Shown here: positions 45,853 through 56,298 of the stretch, in pieces
Position numbering within the stretch: the first letter of the stretch is position 1
How the letters are laid out: every line of letters begins with the position of its first letter
Origin: a virus
Virus record (IMG/VR): IMGVR_UViG_3300046461_000342
Location: 22,581-86,580 of that record
Length of the DNA stretch: 64,000 nucleotides
Strand: one strand, 5' to 3'
Made by a program: the position numbers and the translations under genes
The notes under the pieces: model-generated
Databases searched by the model: none
Told to the model about the DNA's origin: nothing
Seen by the model: only the letters and a program-made list of their open reading frames with translations

Positions 45853-46635
45853 ATGTGGCGTTATGACTATCGACGCGGATCGGGCACGGTCCGCGTCGAC
45901 CTTCACCAGGTCCAGCACTTCGTTGCCAATGATTTGATGCCGGATATCGAGCATTGGCTACGTGCCCACCCGGACCCGAATGAGCCGATCGGCGCGGGCA
46001 GGCGGATTGCGAAGGGGGTGATTGAAATCGAAACCGTGCGAAGTCGGTCGCGCAGTTTCCCCCATGCGGAGTTCATCGAAGCGCAAGTGTTTGTCATAAG
46101 CAAGGCATCGCAGTCGCGAGACGCAGTGATCGGCGGCGCGGTTACCGAGGTACACGAGGATCGGGGCGAGTTTAGGATTGGCGTTCACGCCTGGCTCAAC
46201 GCTGGTGTCAGCGCACACGACTATCTGAAGCATCGAATGTCGCCGAACCGCTTGGACCAGAACATCCAATATGGGCTGTACTCCCTGCTGATTCATGAGC
46301 TCACGCATGCCGCGGAGGCCATGTTCAAGAAAAAGCCGGGGTACGATCCGGAGAACCTCGACCGTCGGGATTACTACAACGACCCGAAGGAGGTCCGTGC
46401 CTTCATGCAGCAAGTGGCGGATGAGGTCCTGCATTACGTCGGGCTCGACACGATCCGTGACTATGCCGGCGGTAACAATCGGAAGCTCGTTGACACCGGG
46501 CTCAAGGTGTCCGCCACGTGGAGGGAGATCGGGCCGTTCTTGACCCCTGCCAACAAGCGCCGCGTGCTCAGTGCGGTGTATGCTGCGATGGACAGACAGG
46601 GACGGCTCTTTCTAGCGTCCCATTCCCAGTATTGA
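45853..46635 (+). CDS. putative zinc metallopeptidase (HELTH)
   Basis: 260 residues. HELTH at 148-152 in YSLLIHELTHAAEAMF is an HExxH site; YYNDPKEVRAFMQQV about 30 residues later carries a Glu that could be the third ligand. No signal peptide. The N-terminal half is beta-type. It is the third unrelated zincin of the window (others at 2854 and 8110). Substrate unknown; processing of phage or host proteins is an inference. Confidence 0.6.
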   Translation: MWRYDYRRGSGTVRVDLHQVQHFVANDLMPDIEHWLRAHPDPNEPIGAGRRIAKGVIEIETVRSRSRSFPHAEFIEAQVFVISKASQSRDAVIGGAVTEVHEDRGEFRIGVHAWLNAGVSAHDYLKHRMSPNRLDQNIQYGLYSLLIHELTHAAEAMFKKKPGYDPENLDRRDYYNDPKEVRAFMQQVADEVLHYVGLDTIRDYAGGNNRKLVDTGLKVSATWREIGPFLTPANKRRVLSAVYAAMDRQGRLFLASHSQY

Positions 46636-46687
46636 GCTTGTGCCCGTCCCTTTACTGGGCTATACAAAGTCCCCTTAGGAGCTACCC

Positions 46688-46753
46688 ATGCGCATCGCTC
46701 TCATGTTCCCGGTTGGCAACACAATGCCTGGCTTCGAGCCTGGTCATTTGTAG
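46688..46753 (+). CDS. possible micropeptide
   Basis: 21 codons (MRIALMFPVGNTMPGFEPGHL) after TTAGGAG at good spacing. Too short to judge; it may be a leader peptide for the next gene. Confidence 0.3.
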   Translation: MRIALMFPVGNTMPGFEPGHL

Positions 46754-46770
46754 TTAACCTGGAGGCAACT

Positions 46771-47574
46771 ATGCGTAAAGACATGGCGCAGTTGCTCGTG
46801 GAGCACCCCCGGCACAACGCAGGGGAACTCTACCGCGAGCACCGGCGCATCGCTAATCGCGACCCTGAAGAGGCCCCGGCCAAGCTGGGGATGCGACGGC
46901 TCTATTTTGAACGGAAGGAATTCGGGGAGTACTTCGCGCCCATCAAGGGGTTCCTGCGCAAGAGCGTGGGCCGTCCTTGGGACAAGGTGTTCTCTGAATT
47001 GAGCTCGTCACTGAGCGGCGGCGGGGCGGTCGTCGACCACGTGAAACTCCACGTGCTGCGCGACTTTGTGATCCTCAAGCCCGTGTGGGACGGCAATGTG
47101 CCCTGCTACCCGCCCCACCTAAGCTTTTTCTGGCGGAACAAGCCGTCGCCGATCACGCGGAGCCGCAATGAGGGCTTCTATGTTGACCGGCTCGGGTTTC
47201 TTCGGCAGGTCCCGGCTAAGTCCCGGAAGCGGCCCAAGCCCAAGCCCATTGGCATCGTGATCGACGAGCAGAGCGCATACTACAAGATCGATGCGGTGTG
47301 GTACCGGGTTTGGTACAAGGCGTTGCCCGGAGCCGACGCTGGGTTCGCACCCTTGTATGATCTTGTGCTTAAGGATTGGGTCCGCTGCAAGCATTACCCA
47401 CCCACCAAATACCAGCTCCACGAGTTCTACCGCTGGGAACTCGATAAGGGATATGGGATCAACGAGTTGGTTGAGACGCACGGGGGAGCTCGTGTTGCCC
47501 ATCGCCGGGAGCAGGTCGGTTCTCGAGTGATCCGGCGCGAGCGTTTGAATGAGCGTCTGAGCGAGATCGGGTAG
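46771..47574 (+). CDS. hypothetical protein
   Basis: 267 residues with a CTGGAGG site. An N-terminal basic helical part (AGELYREHRRIANRDPEEAP, LYFERKEFGEYF) is followed by a middle with VKLHVLRDFVILKPVWDG and HLSFFWRNKPSPI, then KKPIGIVID-type beta sequence with YYKIDAVWYRVWYKAL. The C-terminus is basic (RREQVGSRVIRRERLNERL). Rich in Trp/Tyr and Arg; possibly nucleic-acid-binding. Not recognised. Followed by a strong terminator. Confidence 0.6.
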   Translation: MRKDMAQLLVEHPRHNAGELYREHRRIANRDPEEAPAKLGMRRLYFERKEFGEYFAPIKGFLRKSVGRPWDKVFSELSSSLSGGGAVVDHVKLHVLRDFVILKPVWDGNVPCYPPHLSFFWRNKPSPITRSRNEGFYVDRLGFLRQVPAKSRKRPKPKPIGIVIDEQSAYYKIDAVWYRVWYKALPGADAGFAPLYDLVLKDWVRCKHYPPTKYQLHEFYRWELDKGYGINELVETHGGARVAHRREQVGSRVIRRERLNERLSEIG

Positions 47575-47580
47575 TACTTG

Positions 47581-47614
47581 GGGGCGTCTGGGTTAGTAGC
47601 CCAGGCGCCCCTTT
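47581..47614 (+). terminator. rho-independent terminator
   Basis: GGGGCGTCTGGG pairs with CCCAGGCGCCCC (one mismatch) over a 7-nt loop, followed by TTTTGCGTTTCT. Confidence 0.85.
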
Positions 47615-47826
47615 TGCGTTTCTCTTGTTGGAGTTGGTGTAGAGATCTGCACGTGAGGCCGCGCCTTTGGGTTTTGGGCTTTTCGTACTGGTTGACCGCG
47701 CCCCCTGGGGTTTGGGTTTGCCAGAGGACGTTCTGAAAACCAGCTCTTCGCTCGCGCCGATTTTGGGGGCCGTCCAGTCCCGCGTCGCTCGAGTGCATAG
47801 CCAGACGGCAACGAGAGGCATAGGCC
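47615..47826. other. leader region of the third VWA gene
   Basis: About 210 nt after a terminator. GGTGTAG at 47636 has a GTG 10 nt later that opens only a 27-codon frame (VRPRLWVLGFSYWLT...), perhaps a leader peptide. Nothing else is recognised. Confidence 0.35.
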
Positions 47827-49407
47827 ATGAAAGTAGAAGCTAGACTCACATACGGTAAGGTCCGTTTTGACCAAGAGACGGCCGCCCATTTGGTGGTCAC
47901 CGTTTCGGCCCCCGAGGCAACCACGAACGAAGAGAAGCGCCCGTCGCTCTGCATCGTTCCGCTAATCGACGTATCCCCTTCGATGGAAGGCGCAAAGCTT
48001 CTGTATGCGAAGCGCTCTTTGATCAAGCTCATCGATCATCTCTCCGCGAATGACTACTGCGGGTTGATCGCGTTTTCGTATTCGGCGCAGACGTTGTCAA
48101 AGCCTGTGAAGTGCACGCCGGAGGCCAAGGAAGACCTCAAACGCAAGGTGCAGGGGCTCACGCTCAGTGGCGCCACGAACATCGCCGATGCCTTGCTGGA
48201 AGGCTTCCGTGTCGCGAACAACATGGATTTGCCGAGTGAGGTGATCACCCGCGTCATCTTGTTCACGGATGGGGCGGCCAACACAGGTCCGGCCAAGACC
48301 CCGCCGGAGCTCCTTGCCCTGGTGAAGCCCAATATCGGGATCGCGTCGGTCAGTGCCTTTGGTTACGGCAAGGATGCGGTTCAGGACTTTCTTTCGGATC
48401 TGTCCAAGGCGGGCAACGGCAACTATTCATTCGTCGAGAATCCGGACGATGCGCTCACGGCGTTCGGCAAGGAGCTCGGCGGCTTACTGAGCACGTACGC
48501 GACAAATTTGACGGTTGCCATCGGCCCACTCGCTGGCCATGAGGTCACCCAAGTCATCACGGACGTGGATGCCGACGAGGAGGAGACGGGCCAAGTCAAG
48601 CTCAAGGTGTCTGACATCCTGGCCGGTGAGACGCGGAATTTCGTGCTCGCAGTGAAGTTGCAGGCACAGAAGTCCGCCCTCCCGCGCGAGGTCAACGTGT
48701 TCAATATCCAGGCCGGCTACGACGTCTTGGACGCCAACCTCCGGCGCGAGCACAAGAGCCTCGGAACGAATGCGAAGGTGCAGTTCGTCAAGGCCGGCGA
48801 GCACCAGGAGACCCCGACCCCGGAGCTCGACCAGGTTGTAGGCTTGGCTCAACTGGTCCGGGCACAGCTTGAGGCTGAGGATCACGCTAAGCGCGGCGAC
48901 TTCATCAGTGCGCAGAGCGTCATGAATACTATTTCCACGGACGTGACGACGCGTGGTCTCGTTGGACTCGGGAACGTGGCTACGAACATCGGTGATCAGC
49001 TGCGCTCGCGAGACAGCTATATTGGCAGTCAGGCATATCGGGCTAGCGTCACACGGGGCGGCACTCGGGGGTATAGCGGCACCTATGAGACGTCTGCCGC
49101 TCAGGACCTGCAGTCGCTGGGCGTCAACTTGACGAACTCATCGCAGGCAACGGTCTCTGCCACGTTCGCAGGTCCCGATGTCCATGTCGCTGATACAGGT
49201 TTGCCGACCGGCCATCTCAGCATCAGCGATGCTCTTGCGGACTTTCAGATTGCAGGCGGGTCGAATGATGCAGCGGCGTGGGCTGGCACCTTGACCACAG
49301 GAGCCATCCCATGGGTTGTCCAGCCACTGGACGCGGTTGCGGAAAACAAGCTGCCTGCCGAAAAGCCTAAGAAGCGGAAGATCAGTCAGAAGTCAAAGCG
49401 TTGGTAG
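47827..49407 (+). CDS. VWA-domain protein (TerY/YfbK-like architecture)
   Basis: 526 residues. VWA from about residue 38: VPLIDVSPSMEG (MIDAS DxSxS at 48-52), GATNIADALLEG (Thr) and VILFTDGAAN (Asp), a complete metal site. A beta-rich domain follows (VTQVITDVDADEEETGQVKL, RNFVLAVKLQAQ), as in YfbK or inter-alpha-inhibitor type VWA proteins. The C-terminal 120 residues are Ser/Thr/Gly/Tyr-rich and end in a Lys/Arg tail (KPKKRKISQKSKRW). No signal peptide. Directly upstream of rtcB. Confidence 0.85.
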   Translation: MKVEARLTYGKVRFDQETAAHLVVTVSAPEATTNEEKRPSLCIVPLIDVSPSMEGAKLLYAKRSLIKLIDHLSANDYCGLIAFSYSAQTLSKPVKCTPEAKEDLKRKVQGLTLSGATNIADALLEGFRVANNMDLPSEVITRVILFTDGAANTGPAKTPPELLALVKPNIGIASVSAFGYGKDAVQDFLSDLSKAGNGNYSFVENPDDALTAFGKELGGLLSTYATNLTVAIGPLAGHEVTQVITDVDADEEETGQVKLKVSDILAGETRNFVLAVKLQAQKSALPREVNVFNIQAGYDVLDANLRREHKSLGTNAKVQFVKAGEHQETPTPELDQVVGLAQLVRAQLEAEDHAKRGDFISAQSVMNTISTDVTTRGLVGLGNVATNIGDQLRSRDSYIGSQAYRASVTRGGTRGYSGTYETSAAQDLQSLGVNLTNSSQATVSATFAGPDVHVADTGLPTGHLSISDALADFQIAGGSNDAAAWAGTLTTGAIPWVVQPLDAVAENKLPAEKPKKRKISQKSKRW

Positions 49408-49430
49408 CCTTTCCTAAACTGTAGTATGCT

Positions 49431-49465
49431 GGGGCGGTGGCGCGAGTCATCGCCCCATTTCTTTT
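49431..49465 (+). terminator. terminator/attenuator between VWA and rtcB genes
   Basis: GGGGCG/CGCCCC stem with partial inner pairing, followed by ATTTCTTTT. It lies between the VWA stop and the rtcB start. Confidence 0.6.
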
Positions 49466-49476
49466 GGAGTCGGGTC

Positions 49477-50880
49477 ATGTCTTTCAAGTACCAGGCCTAC
49501 AAAGTTGGTGATGCGCATTATGTCCTTCCTAGAGTCGGCACCATGCGAACGGAGGCGCATGCTTTCCTGTCTGATGAGCTCTACGCGGCGTCAGAAGAGG
49601 GTGTGTGGCAACAGATCGCCAATGGGGCGTCTTATGAAGGTGTGATTGGAGCGTACCTGCTTCCCGATTGCCATGTTGGCTACGGTGTGCCCGTGGGGTC
49701 AGTGATTGTGACGGAGGATACCGTCATCCAGGGCGGGTCTGGCTACGACATCTCTTGTGGGGTGTTGTACATGAAGGCGCACCTTTCGGCTGGATCAGTC
49801 AAGAGCAAGCACAAGCGGCGCGAGTGGATCGATGAAGTTGAGAAGCGAGTCGCGACGGGGGTGGGACATAATCGCCCCGCGCTGATGAAGCGTTTTTCGC
49901 AGAACAAGGCGGATGAGATCCTGCGTTATGGAGCGAAGGCGCTCGGGGTTGATGAGGCTCTGTGTGAGCGGAGATTTATCCCAATTCCGGACACGCTCGA
50001 CCTTCACAAGATCGAGAAGGCCTACGACAAGGTCTCGGACCAGCTGGGCTCGGTCGGCGGCGGCAACCATTTCATCGAGATGCAGTGTGACCGCGACACC
50101 GGCGATGTTTGGGTGATGGTGCATTGCGGGTCACGCGGTTACGGGTGGCAGACGGCTAACCACTTCTTCTATGCAGGTGCGGAGCTGCGCGGGTTGGCAA
50201 AGAACCGCCGCGAAGAATCCTGGCTACGCATGGACGAGCCGCTCGGACAGGAGTACTGGGCGCATCACAACTCGGCGGCAAACTTTGCGGTAGCCAATCG
50301 GCACTTGATCGTCGAAGGCGTGAGAGAAGCAACGCAGGAGGTCTTCAACGCGGATCTTGAGGTCTATTTCGAGATCTCGCACAACCTGGTGCAACAGGAG
50401 ACACTCGTGTTGCCGGACGGGACGCATAGAAAGGGCTTTGTTCATCGCAAGGGCTCGACCCGTGCGTTCCCCGCGGGGCACCCGGACCTGATGGGCACGG
50501 TTTGGGAGGCGACGGGACACCCATGTTTGATTCCTGGCTCGATGTACGAGGGCGCGGCAATCCTTTTCCCCGGTTCCGAGGCTCACAAGTCGGCTTGCTC
50601 TGTGAACCATGGGTCTGGGCGGCTGCTTGCGCGGGGTGAGGCAAAGCGGAAGCTGGAGCACAAGCAGAAGTACATCGATGACGAGATGGCCAATGTGCAG
50701 CGCTCCTTCGGCGGTACGATGGTCGAGGGCATCATCGGCAACCATCGGCACACGCCGCTGGACGAGTGCGGCCACGTCTACAAGGACCTTGATGAAGTCC
50801 TTGCGGTGCTGGAGGCGGAGAGGATCGCGACGGTCCGGAGCCGGCTCTATCCCGTGGCAAACCTGAAGGGCACGGATTGA
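49477..50880 (+). CDS. rtcB: RNA-splicing ligase RtcB
   Basis: 467 residues from MSFKYQAYKVG; an earlier ATG at 49426 falls in the terminator. Recognisable RtcB motifs: LPDCHVGYGVPVGSV, GGSGYDISCGV (metal-binding Cys and Asp), GSVGGGNHFIE, MVHCGSRGYG, and SVNHGSGRLLARGEA with the His that becomes guanylylated. RtcB joins RNA 2',3'-cyclic phosphate or 3'-phosphate ends to 5'-OH ends using GTP and Mn. In a genome full of tRNA genes the likely job is repair of tRNAs cut by host defence ribonucleases. No archease gene is seen nearby. Confidence 0.95.
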   Translation: MSFKYQAYKVGDAHYVLPRVGTMRTEAHAFLSDELYAASEEGVWQQIANGASYEGVIGAYLLPDCHVGYGVPVGSVIVTEDTVIQGGSGYDISCGVLYMKAHLSAGSVKSKHKRREWIDEVEKRVATGVGHNRPALMKRFSQNKADEILRYGAKALGVDEALCERRFIPIPDTLDLHKIEKAYDKVSDQLGSVGGGNHFIEMQCDRDTGDVWVMVHCGSRGYGWQTANHFFYAGAELRGLAKNRREESWLRMDEPLGQEYWAHHNSAANFAVANRHLIVEGVREATQEVFNADLEVYFEISHNLVQQETLVLPDGTHRKGFVHRKGSTRAFPAGHPDLMGTVWEATGHPCLIPGSMYEGAAILFPGSEAHKSACSVNHGSGRLLARGEAKRKLEHKQKYIDDEMANVQRSFGGTMVEGIIGNHRHTPLDECGHVYKDLDEVLAVLEAERIATVRSRLYPVANLKGTD

Positions 50881-50928
50881 GCGAAGCGAGCCTGCTCCGG
50901 GTCATGTTAGCGTACGAACACGACCGCT

Positions 50929-51324
50929 ATGGAAGCACTCAGCTATCATTTTCTCGCCGCGCAAATGTACCGCTGGTATATCGAAAAAACGGAGCGGCGC
51001 GCTGCAATTGAAACCAGCGAGTCGAGACGCCGGCTGGCACAGAGAAGGATCGCAGCCTGGTCTCGGCGCGAGCAATGGCAGCTGACTCAACACCAAGGTG
51101 GTGTCAGCGTGCCGCCTCGCGTGGGGAAGCTCGCCCTTAAAGCGCATGGGTATTGGTTGCAGTGGCGTGCGGCGGAGGCGGCGGGAAACCAGCGGAATAC
51201 GGCCAACTACGCACGCAACCTTTTTTTGTTTTACACCCGGGAAGCGGGATATGCGTTGCGTCGCCACAACCGGCAGCAAGCGGCGAGCGCTGCCCCGCAG
51301 ATCGGTTTATCGCCCGACGCGTAG
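50929..51324 (+). CDS. small basic helical protein
   Basis: 131 residues, Arg/Gln/Ala-rich and helical (YRWYIEKTERRAAIETSESR, RRRLAQRRIAAWSRREQWQL). Basic composition suggests nucleic acid or membrane-surface binding. Not recognised. 48 nt after rtcB. Confidence 0.5.
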   Translation: MEALSYHFLAAQMYRWYIEKTERRAAIETSESRRRLAQRRIAAWSRREQWQLTQHQGGVSVPPRVGKLALKAHGYWLQWRAAEAAGNQRNTANYARNLFLFYTREAGYALRRHNRQQAASAAPQIGLSPDA

Positions 51325-51339
51325 GGCTGGTCACCTCCT

Positions 51340-51346
51340 GGTGTAG
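51340..51346 (+). promoter_or_regulatory. GGTGTAG start-associated heptamer
   Basis: 8 nt to the GTG of the next gene. Confidence 0.6.
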
Positions 51347-51354
51347 CCGGAGGG

Positions 51355-53362
<2,008 letters not shown>

Positions 53363-53385
53363 CGGTTTTATGCTTCGGCCCTAGT

Positions 53386-53970
53386 GTGGACTCCAGGCTT
53401 AAGACCGTGAGTGGGCAGCGTCTTGTCCCCTTGCTCTATTCGGACGCCCCTAGAGTGGCTCAGGCCTTGGTCGACAAGTTGCTCGGCCGCGCGAAAGTCT
53501 TTTCCGGGGTAGTGGGGAGCACCCCGTATATCGAGTTCCGGTATCCGGGGGCGTACTCGGTCGTGATTCGCGGGGATGACTGGCGAAGAATCTTTCCGTT
53601 TGTTCGCTACGGTTCCGGCTATTTTCATCCGGTGACCCCACCGGCGATTCGGCCGGATCCGATCCCTTCCCCTCAGCCCAACAGGACAATGCAGGTGCCG
53701 CCCGAGAAGCCCGGCGACGGGTTCACCTCGTTCCTGTCTTTTTTCACATGGGACGAGTACAGCGCGATCCAACGATTACTGCCAATGACCAATGTGGGGC
53801 GCGAGGCTAAGGGCACGGCATACAAGCCGTCAAATCCTGTGCCGGACCCAATAGAGATTAATCCCCCTCCGCGTCGTACTGACCAGTCTGGAATGCCAGA
53901 TGTCTATGATCGCCTCGTGGAGATACTTCAGCACCTCTTCCCTAAAGACTTTCCTACATCTCAGGTTTGA
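53386..53970 (+). CDS. hypothetical protein
   Basis: 194 residues from GTG. N-terminal segment VPLLYSDAPRVAQALVDKLLG, then beta sequence TPYIEFRYPGAYSVVIRGDDW, and a long Pro-rich linker (about 85-110 and 140-165) before a C-terminal helix. The layout suggests two small interaction modules joined by a linker. Not recognised. Confidence 0.55.
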   Translation: MDSRLKTVSGQRLVPLLYSDAPRVAQALVDKLLGRAKVFSGVVGSTPYIEFRYPGAYSVVIRGDDWRRIFPFVRYGSGYFHPVTPPAIRPDPIPSPQPNRTMQVPPEKPGDGFTSFLSFFTWDEYSAIQRLLPMTNVGREAKGTAYKPSNPVPDPIEINPPPRRTDQSGMPDVYDRLVEILQHLFPKDFPTSQV

Positions 53971-53973
53971 TAC

Positions 53974-54186
53974 ATGCGAGTAGATCAGACTGGAACCGCT
54001 CCCGGCTTGACCTCTGAGCCGGCAGAAGCACCAAAGATCAACATACGTTGTAAGAACCCTGATTGCGACTCGATCGTAGCCATCGAGCTCAAGCTTTCAG
54101 GCCAAGAACCCGGGCACCGGCTGTATCAGTGCTGCAAGTGCAAGGTGACCCGGGGGATCGCGGTAGGCGGCAGAATCCACTTGTGA
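53974..54186 (+). CDS. small zinc-ribbon protein
   Basis: 70 residues. IRCKNPDCDSIVAIE...YQCCKCKVTRGIAVGG has CxxxxC and CxxC pairs in the layout of a common phage zinc-ribbon family. It may be an adaptor for nucleic acid or polymerase. Overlaps the next gene by 4 nt (GTGA). Confidence 0.7.
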   Translation: MRVDQTGTAPGLTSEPAEAPKINIRCKNPDCDSIVAIELKLSGQEPGHRLYQCCKCKVTRGIAVGGRIHL

Positions 54187-54389
54187 TCGATGACGGGTTC
54201 ATCCGTTGCCCCGAGTGTCGAGGGCAACTCTTGCCTAGTGGTGTAGAGGTTCATCGATTCATTTGCAGCACGTGCGACCGCAACTTCCAGGCCGTGCTGC
54301 AGTTCATACAGGTGCCCCCGATCGTCAGGACGGAAGGACTGCTGTTATCCGATGCTCTCCGAGATTCGACACCAGGAGGCGGCGACTAG
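54183..54389 (+). CDS. small zinc-ribbon protein
   Basis: 68 residues from the GTG overlapping the previous stop. IRCPECRGQLL and FICSTCDRNFQ give two CxxC pairs. The C-terminus overlaps the clamp-loader gene by 38 nt. It contains an in-frame GGTGTAG that is not at a start. Confidence 0.6.
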   Translation: MIDDGFIRCPECRGQLLPSGVEVHRFICSTCDRNFQAVLQFIQVPPIVRTEGLLLSDALRDSTPGGGD

Positions 54390-55299
54390 ATTTCTGCGTC
54401 GAGTAGCGTCCGGCGCGCTCGTGTCTCCGTTGCTGTTGGCCGGGCCTTCGGGGGTTGGTAAGCGACATTCTCTGCTCTGCTTGATGCGCGAGATTCTGTG
54501 TACGGGGACCCGCGCCGCCAATTGCCCGTGCGCGGGATGCTACCAGGTGCAACGGAACTTGCACTCTGACATTCATGTGGTCACTGCGGACAAGCACATC
54601 GATGTGAAGGAGATCAGGGCGCTGATCGTTGAGGCACACAACTGTCCATCGGCCTCCAAGTTCAGCGTTTTCATTCTTGACGGTGCAGATCGGTTCACGA
54701 CTGAAGCAGCGGATGCGCTCCTGAAAACACTCGAGGAGCCTCCGGTCACATCTCGATTCTTTCTACTCGCGGAAGACCTATCTAGGGTGCCGCTGACGAT
54801 TCGTTCGCGTTGTGGGGTAGTCACATACCGCCGCTTGCCGGATGACTTCATCCTATCGATAGTTCAGCGGTCCGAAGAGGACCCTACTAAAGCACTTGTC
54901 TATAGCCGAATGGGTGACGGATCGGCCGGTAGAGCGATCGACTACTGTAACGCTAGTAGGTTAGTCCTACGAGACCAGGTCGTGAAGGCCCTCCACGCGA
55001 GCGTGGAGAAAGACCTCTGGGCAGTGTTTTCTTTGGTAGATGCCATGAAGAAGGACCTGGAATTAGCCGCGCAGTTCATGGAGCAGGTCATTCACGACGT
55101 GCTCATCTGCGGGCTCGACCCTCTGCGGGCTACCAACGTGGATGTGACCGATACACTCGTTGCCCTGGGCACGAAAGTGCCAATGGCGGCGTGGGTCAAA
55201 CTTGCTCGGAAGGTCGGGGCATTGCGAGACACCGCCAACAAGGTCAGCGTCAATCTGTCCTTCCAGTTCAAGACGGTGCTCGCAGAATCGTTCGTCTAA
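54352..55299 (+). CDS. holB: clamp loader AAA+ subunit (DnaX/HolB-like)
   Basis: 315 residues. Walker A AGPSGVGKRHSLL, zinc-type CPCAGCYQV, FSVFILDGADRFTTEAADALLKTLEEPP (Walker B variant and the L-K-x-L-E-E-P motif typical of delta' and gamma), and the arginine-finger region PLTIRSRCGVVTYR with SRC. These are the hallmarks of DNA polymerase III delta' or gamma. It loads the sliding clamp with the delta-like neighbour. It forms a replication operon with holA and nrdJ. Confidence 0.9.
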   Translation: MLSEIRHQEAATRFLRRVASGALVSPLLLAGPSGVGKRHSLLCLMREILCTGTRAANCPCAGCYQVQRNLHSDIHVVTADKHIDVKEIRALIVEAHNCPSASKFSVFILDGADRFTTEAADALLKTLEEPPVTSRFFLLAEDLSRVPLTIRSRCGVVTYRRLPDDFILSIVQRSEEDPTKALVYSRMGDGSAGRAIDYCNASRLVLRDQVVKALHASVEKDLWAVFSLVDAMKKDLELAAQFMEQVIHDVLICGLDPLRATNVDVTDTLVALGTKVPMAAWVKLARKVGALRDTANKVSVNLSFQFKTVLAESFV

Positions 55300-55312
55300 G
55301 GCGGGGTGATGT

Positions 55313-56275
55313 GTGGCTGGCAAGGGATCCACATTCAACGCGTTCTACGTCGCATATGGCGGTGAGCCTTTTTACCTCGACCGTTACATTGAACAGACCA
55401 GGCAGAGTCGTCGCCGCGTGCTCTTGTTGGACGGCGACGGGCTCACTGACGTTGAGCTCGTTGAGCTCTGCGAAGCTAGCTCGGAGGACCCCAGGACCAT
55501 TGTGTTAGACAATGCTCAAGAGCTGAAGGGGAACAAGGAACTGCGGCGCTATGTCGAGAGGCGCAACCCTGTTGATCAATCGGTGATACTGGCGGCCATC
55601 GTTAGGTCTGAGAGCTTGTCGGAGCTGTGGTCGTTTGTTGCCAGCAAGGGCAAGTCTCTGGAATGGAAAAAGTGCAAGCCTTGGGACAAGGAGGCATATC
55701 ACACCGACTTCATCAGCAAGGAGGCGACACGTAATGGCGTCGCGATTCGAAAGCGAGCGGTGGAGTTGCTGTACCAATCAACAGGCCCTGACCTGTATCG
55801 GCTCGCCAATGAGATCAAAAAGCTTGCGATCTATGCCGGGAGTGTCGGCGAGATCACAGAAGCACATGTGGCTCAGATTGCTACGCAGGCCCCCGAGGCG
55901 GAGCCCAGCCTCGTGGCTGAGGCGGTAATGGCAAAGGACGTCAAACGCGCTTTGCAGCTGTTTGGAGCAGTCTGCGCCAAGTCTGGCGAAACCCAGTACG
56001 GCGCCGTGGTCTATCAGCTGATGAAGCACGTCGAAAACACAACCGTGGTCCGCAGCATGTTGGACAAAGGGATGTCAGCGGCGGATGTGGCGGGACTTCT
56101 CGGCCAGAATCTCTGGCGCTTCAACAATGCCGTAGCGCCTACGGCCCGCAAACATGAGCTGCGGTCACTCGTTCGCTACATGGGACAGCTCAGCAAATTA
56201 GATGTTGATGTGAAGTCGTCTTCCCCATTCAAGCGAACGATGATCGAGATGGTCATCCTATCGATGGCACAATGA
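55313..56275 (+). CDS. holA: DNA polymerase III delta-like subunit
   Basis: 320 residues from GTG. The pattern matches HolA: YVAYGGEPFYLDRYI at the start, a degenerate AAA+ core without Walker A, KSLEWKKCKPW then the helical DLYRLANEIKKLAIYAG, and a C-terminal helical collar domain. The delta subunit opens the sliding clamp. Follows the delta'-like gene by 13 nt. Highly divergent, as usual for phage copies. Confidence 0.8.
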   Translation: MAGKGSTFNAFYVAYGGEPFYLDRYIEQTRQSRRRVLLLDGDGLTDVELVELCEASSEDPRTIVLDNAQELKGNKELRRYVERRNPVDQSVILAAIVRSESLSELWSFVASKGKSLEWKKCKPWDKEAYHTDFISKEATRNGVAIRKRAVELLYQSTGPDLYRLANEIKKLAIYAGSVGEITEAHVAQIATQAPEAEPSLVAEAVMAKDVKRALQLFGAVCAKSGETQYGAVVYQLMKHVENTTVVRSMLDKGMSAADVAGLLGQNLWRFNNAVAPTARKHELRSLVRYMGQLSKLDVDVKSSSPFKRTMIEMVILSMAQ

Positions 56276-56298
56276 AAACAAGGAGATCTTAGGTAATC

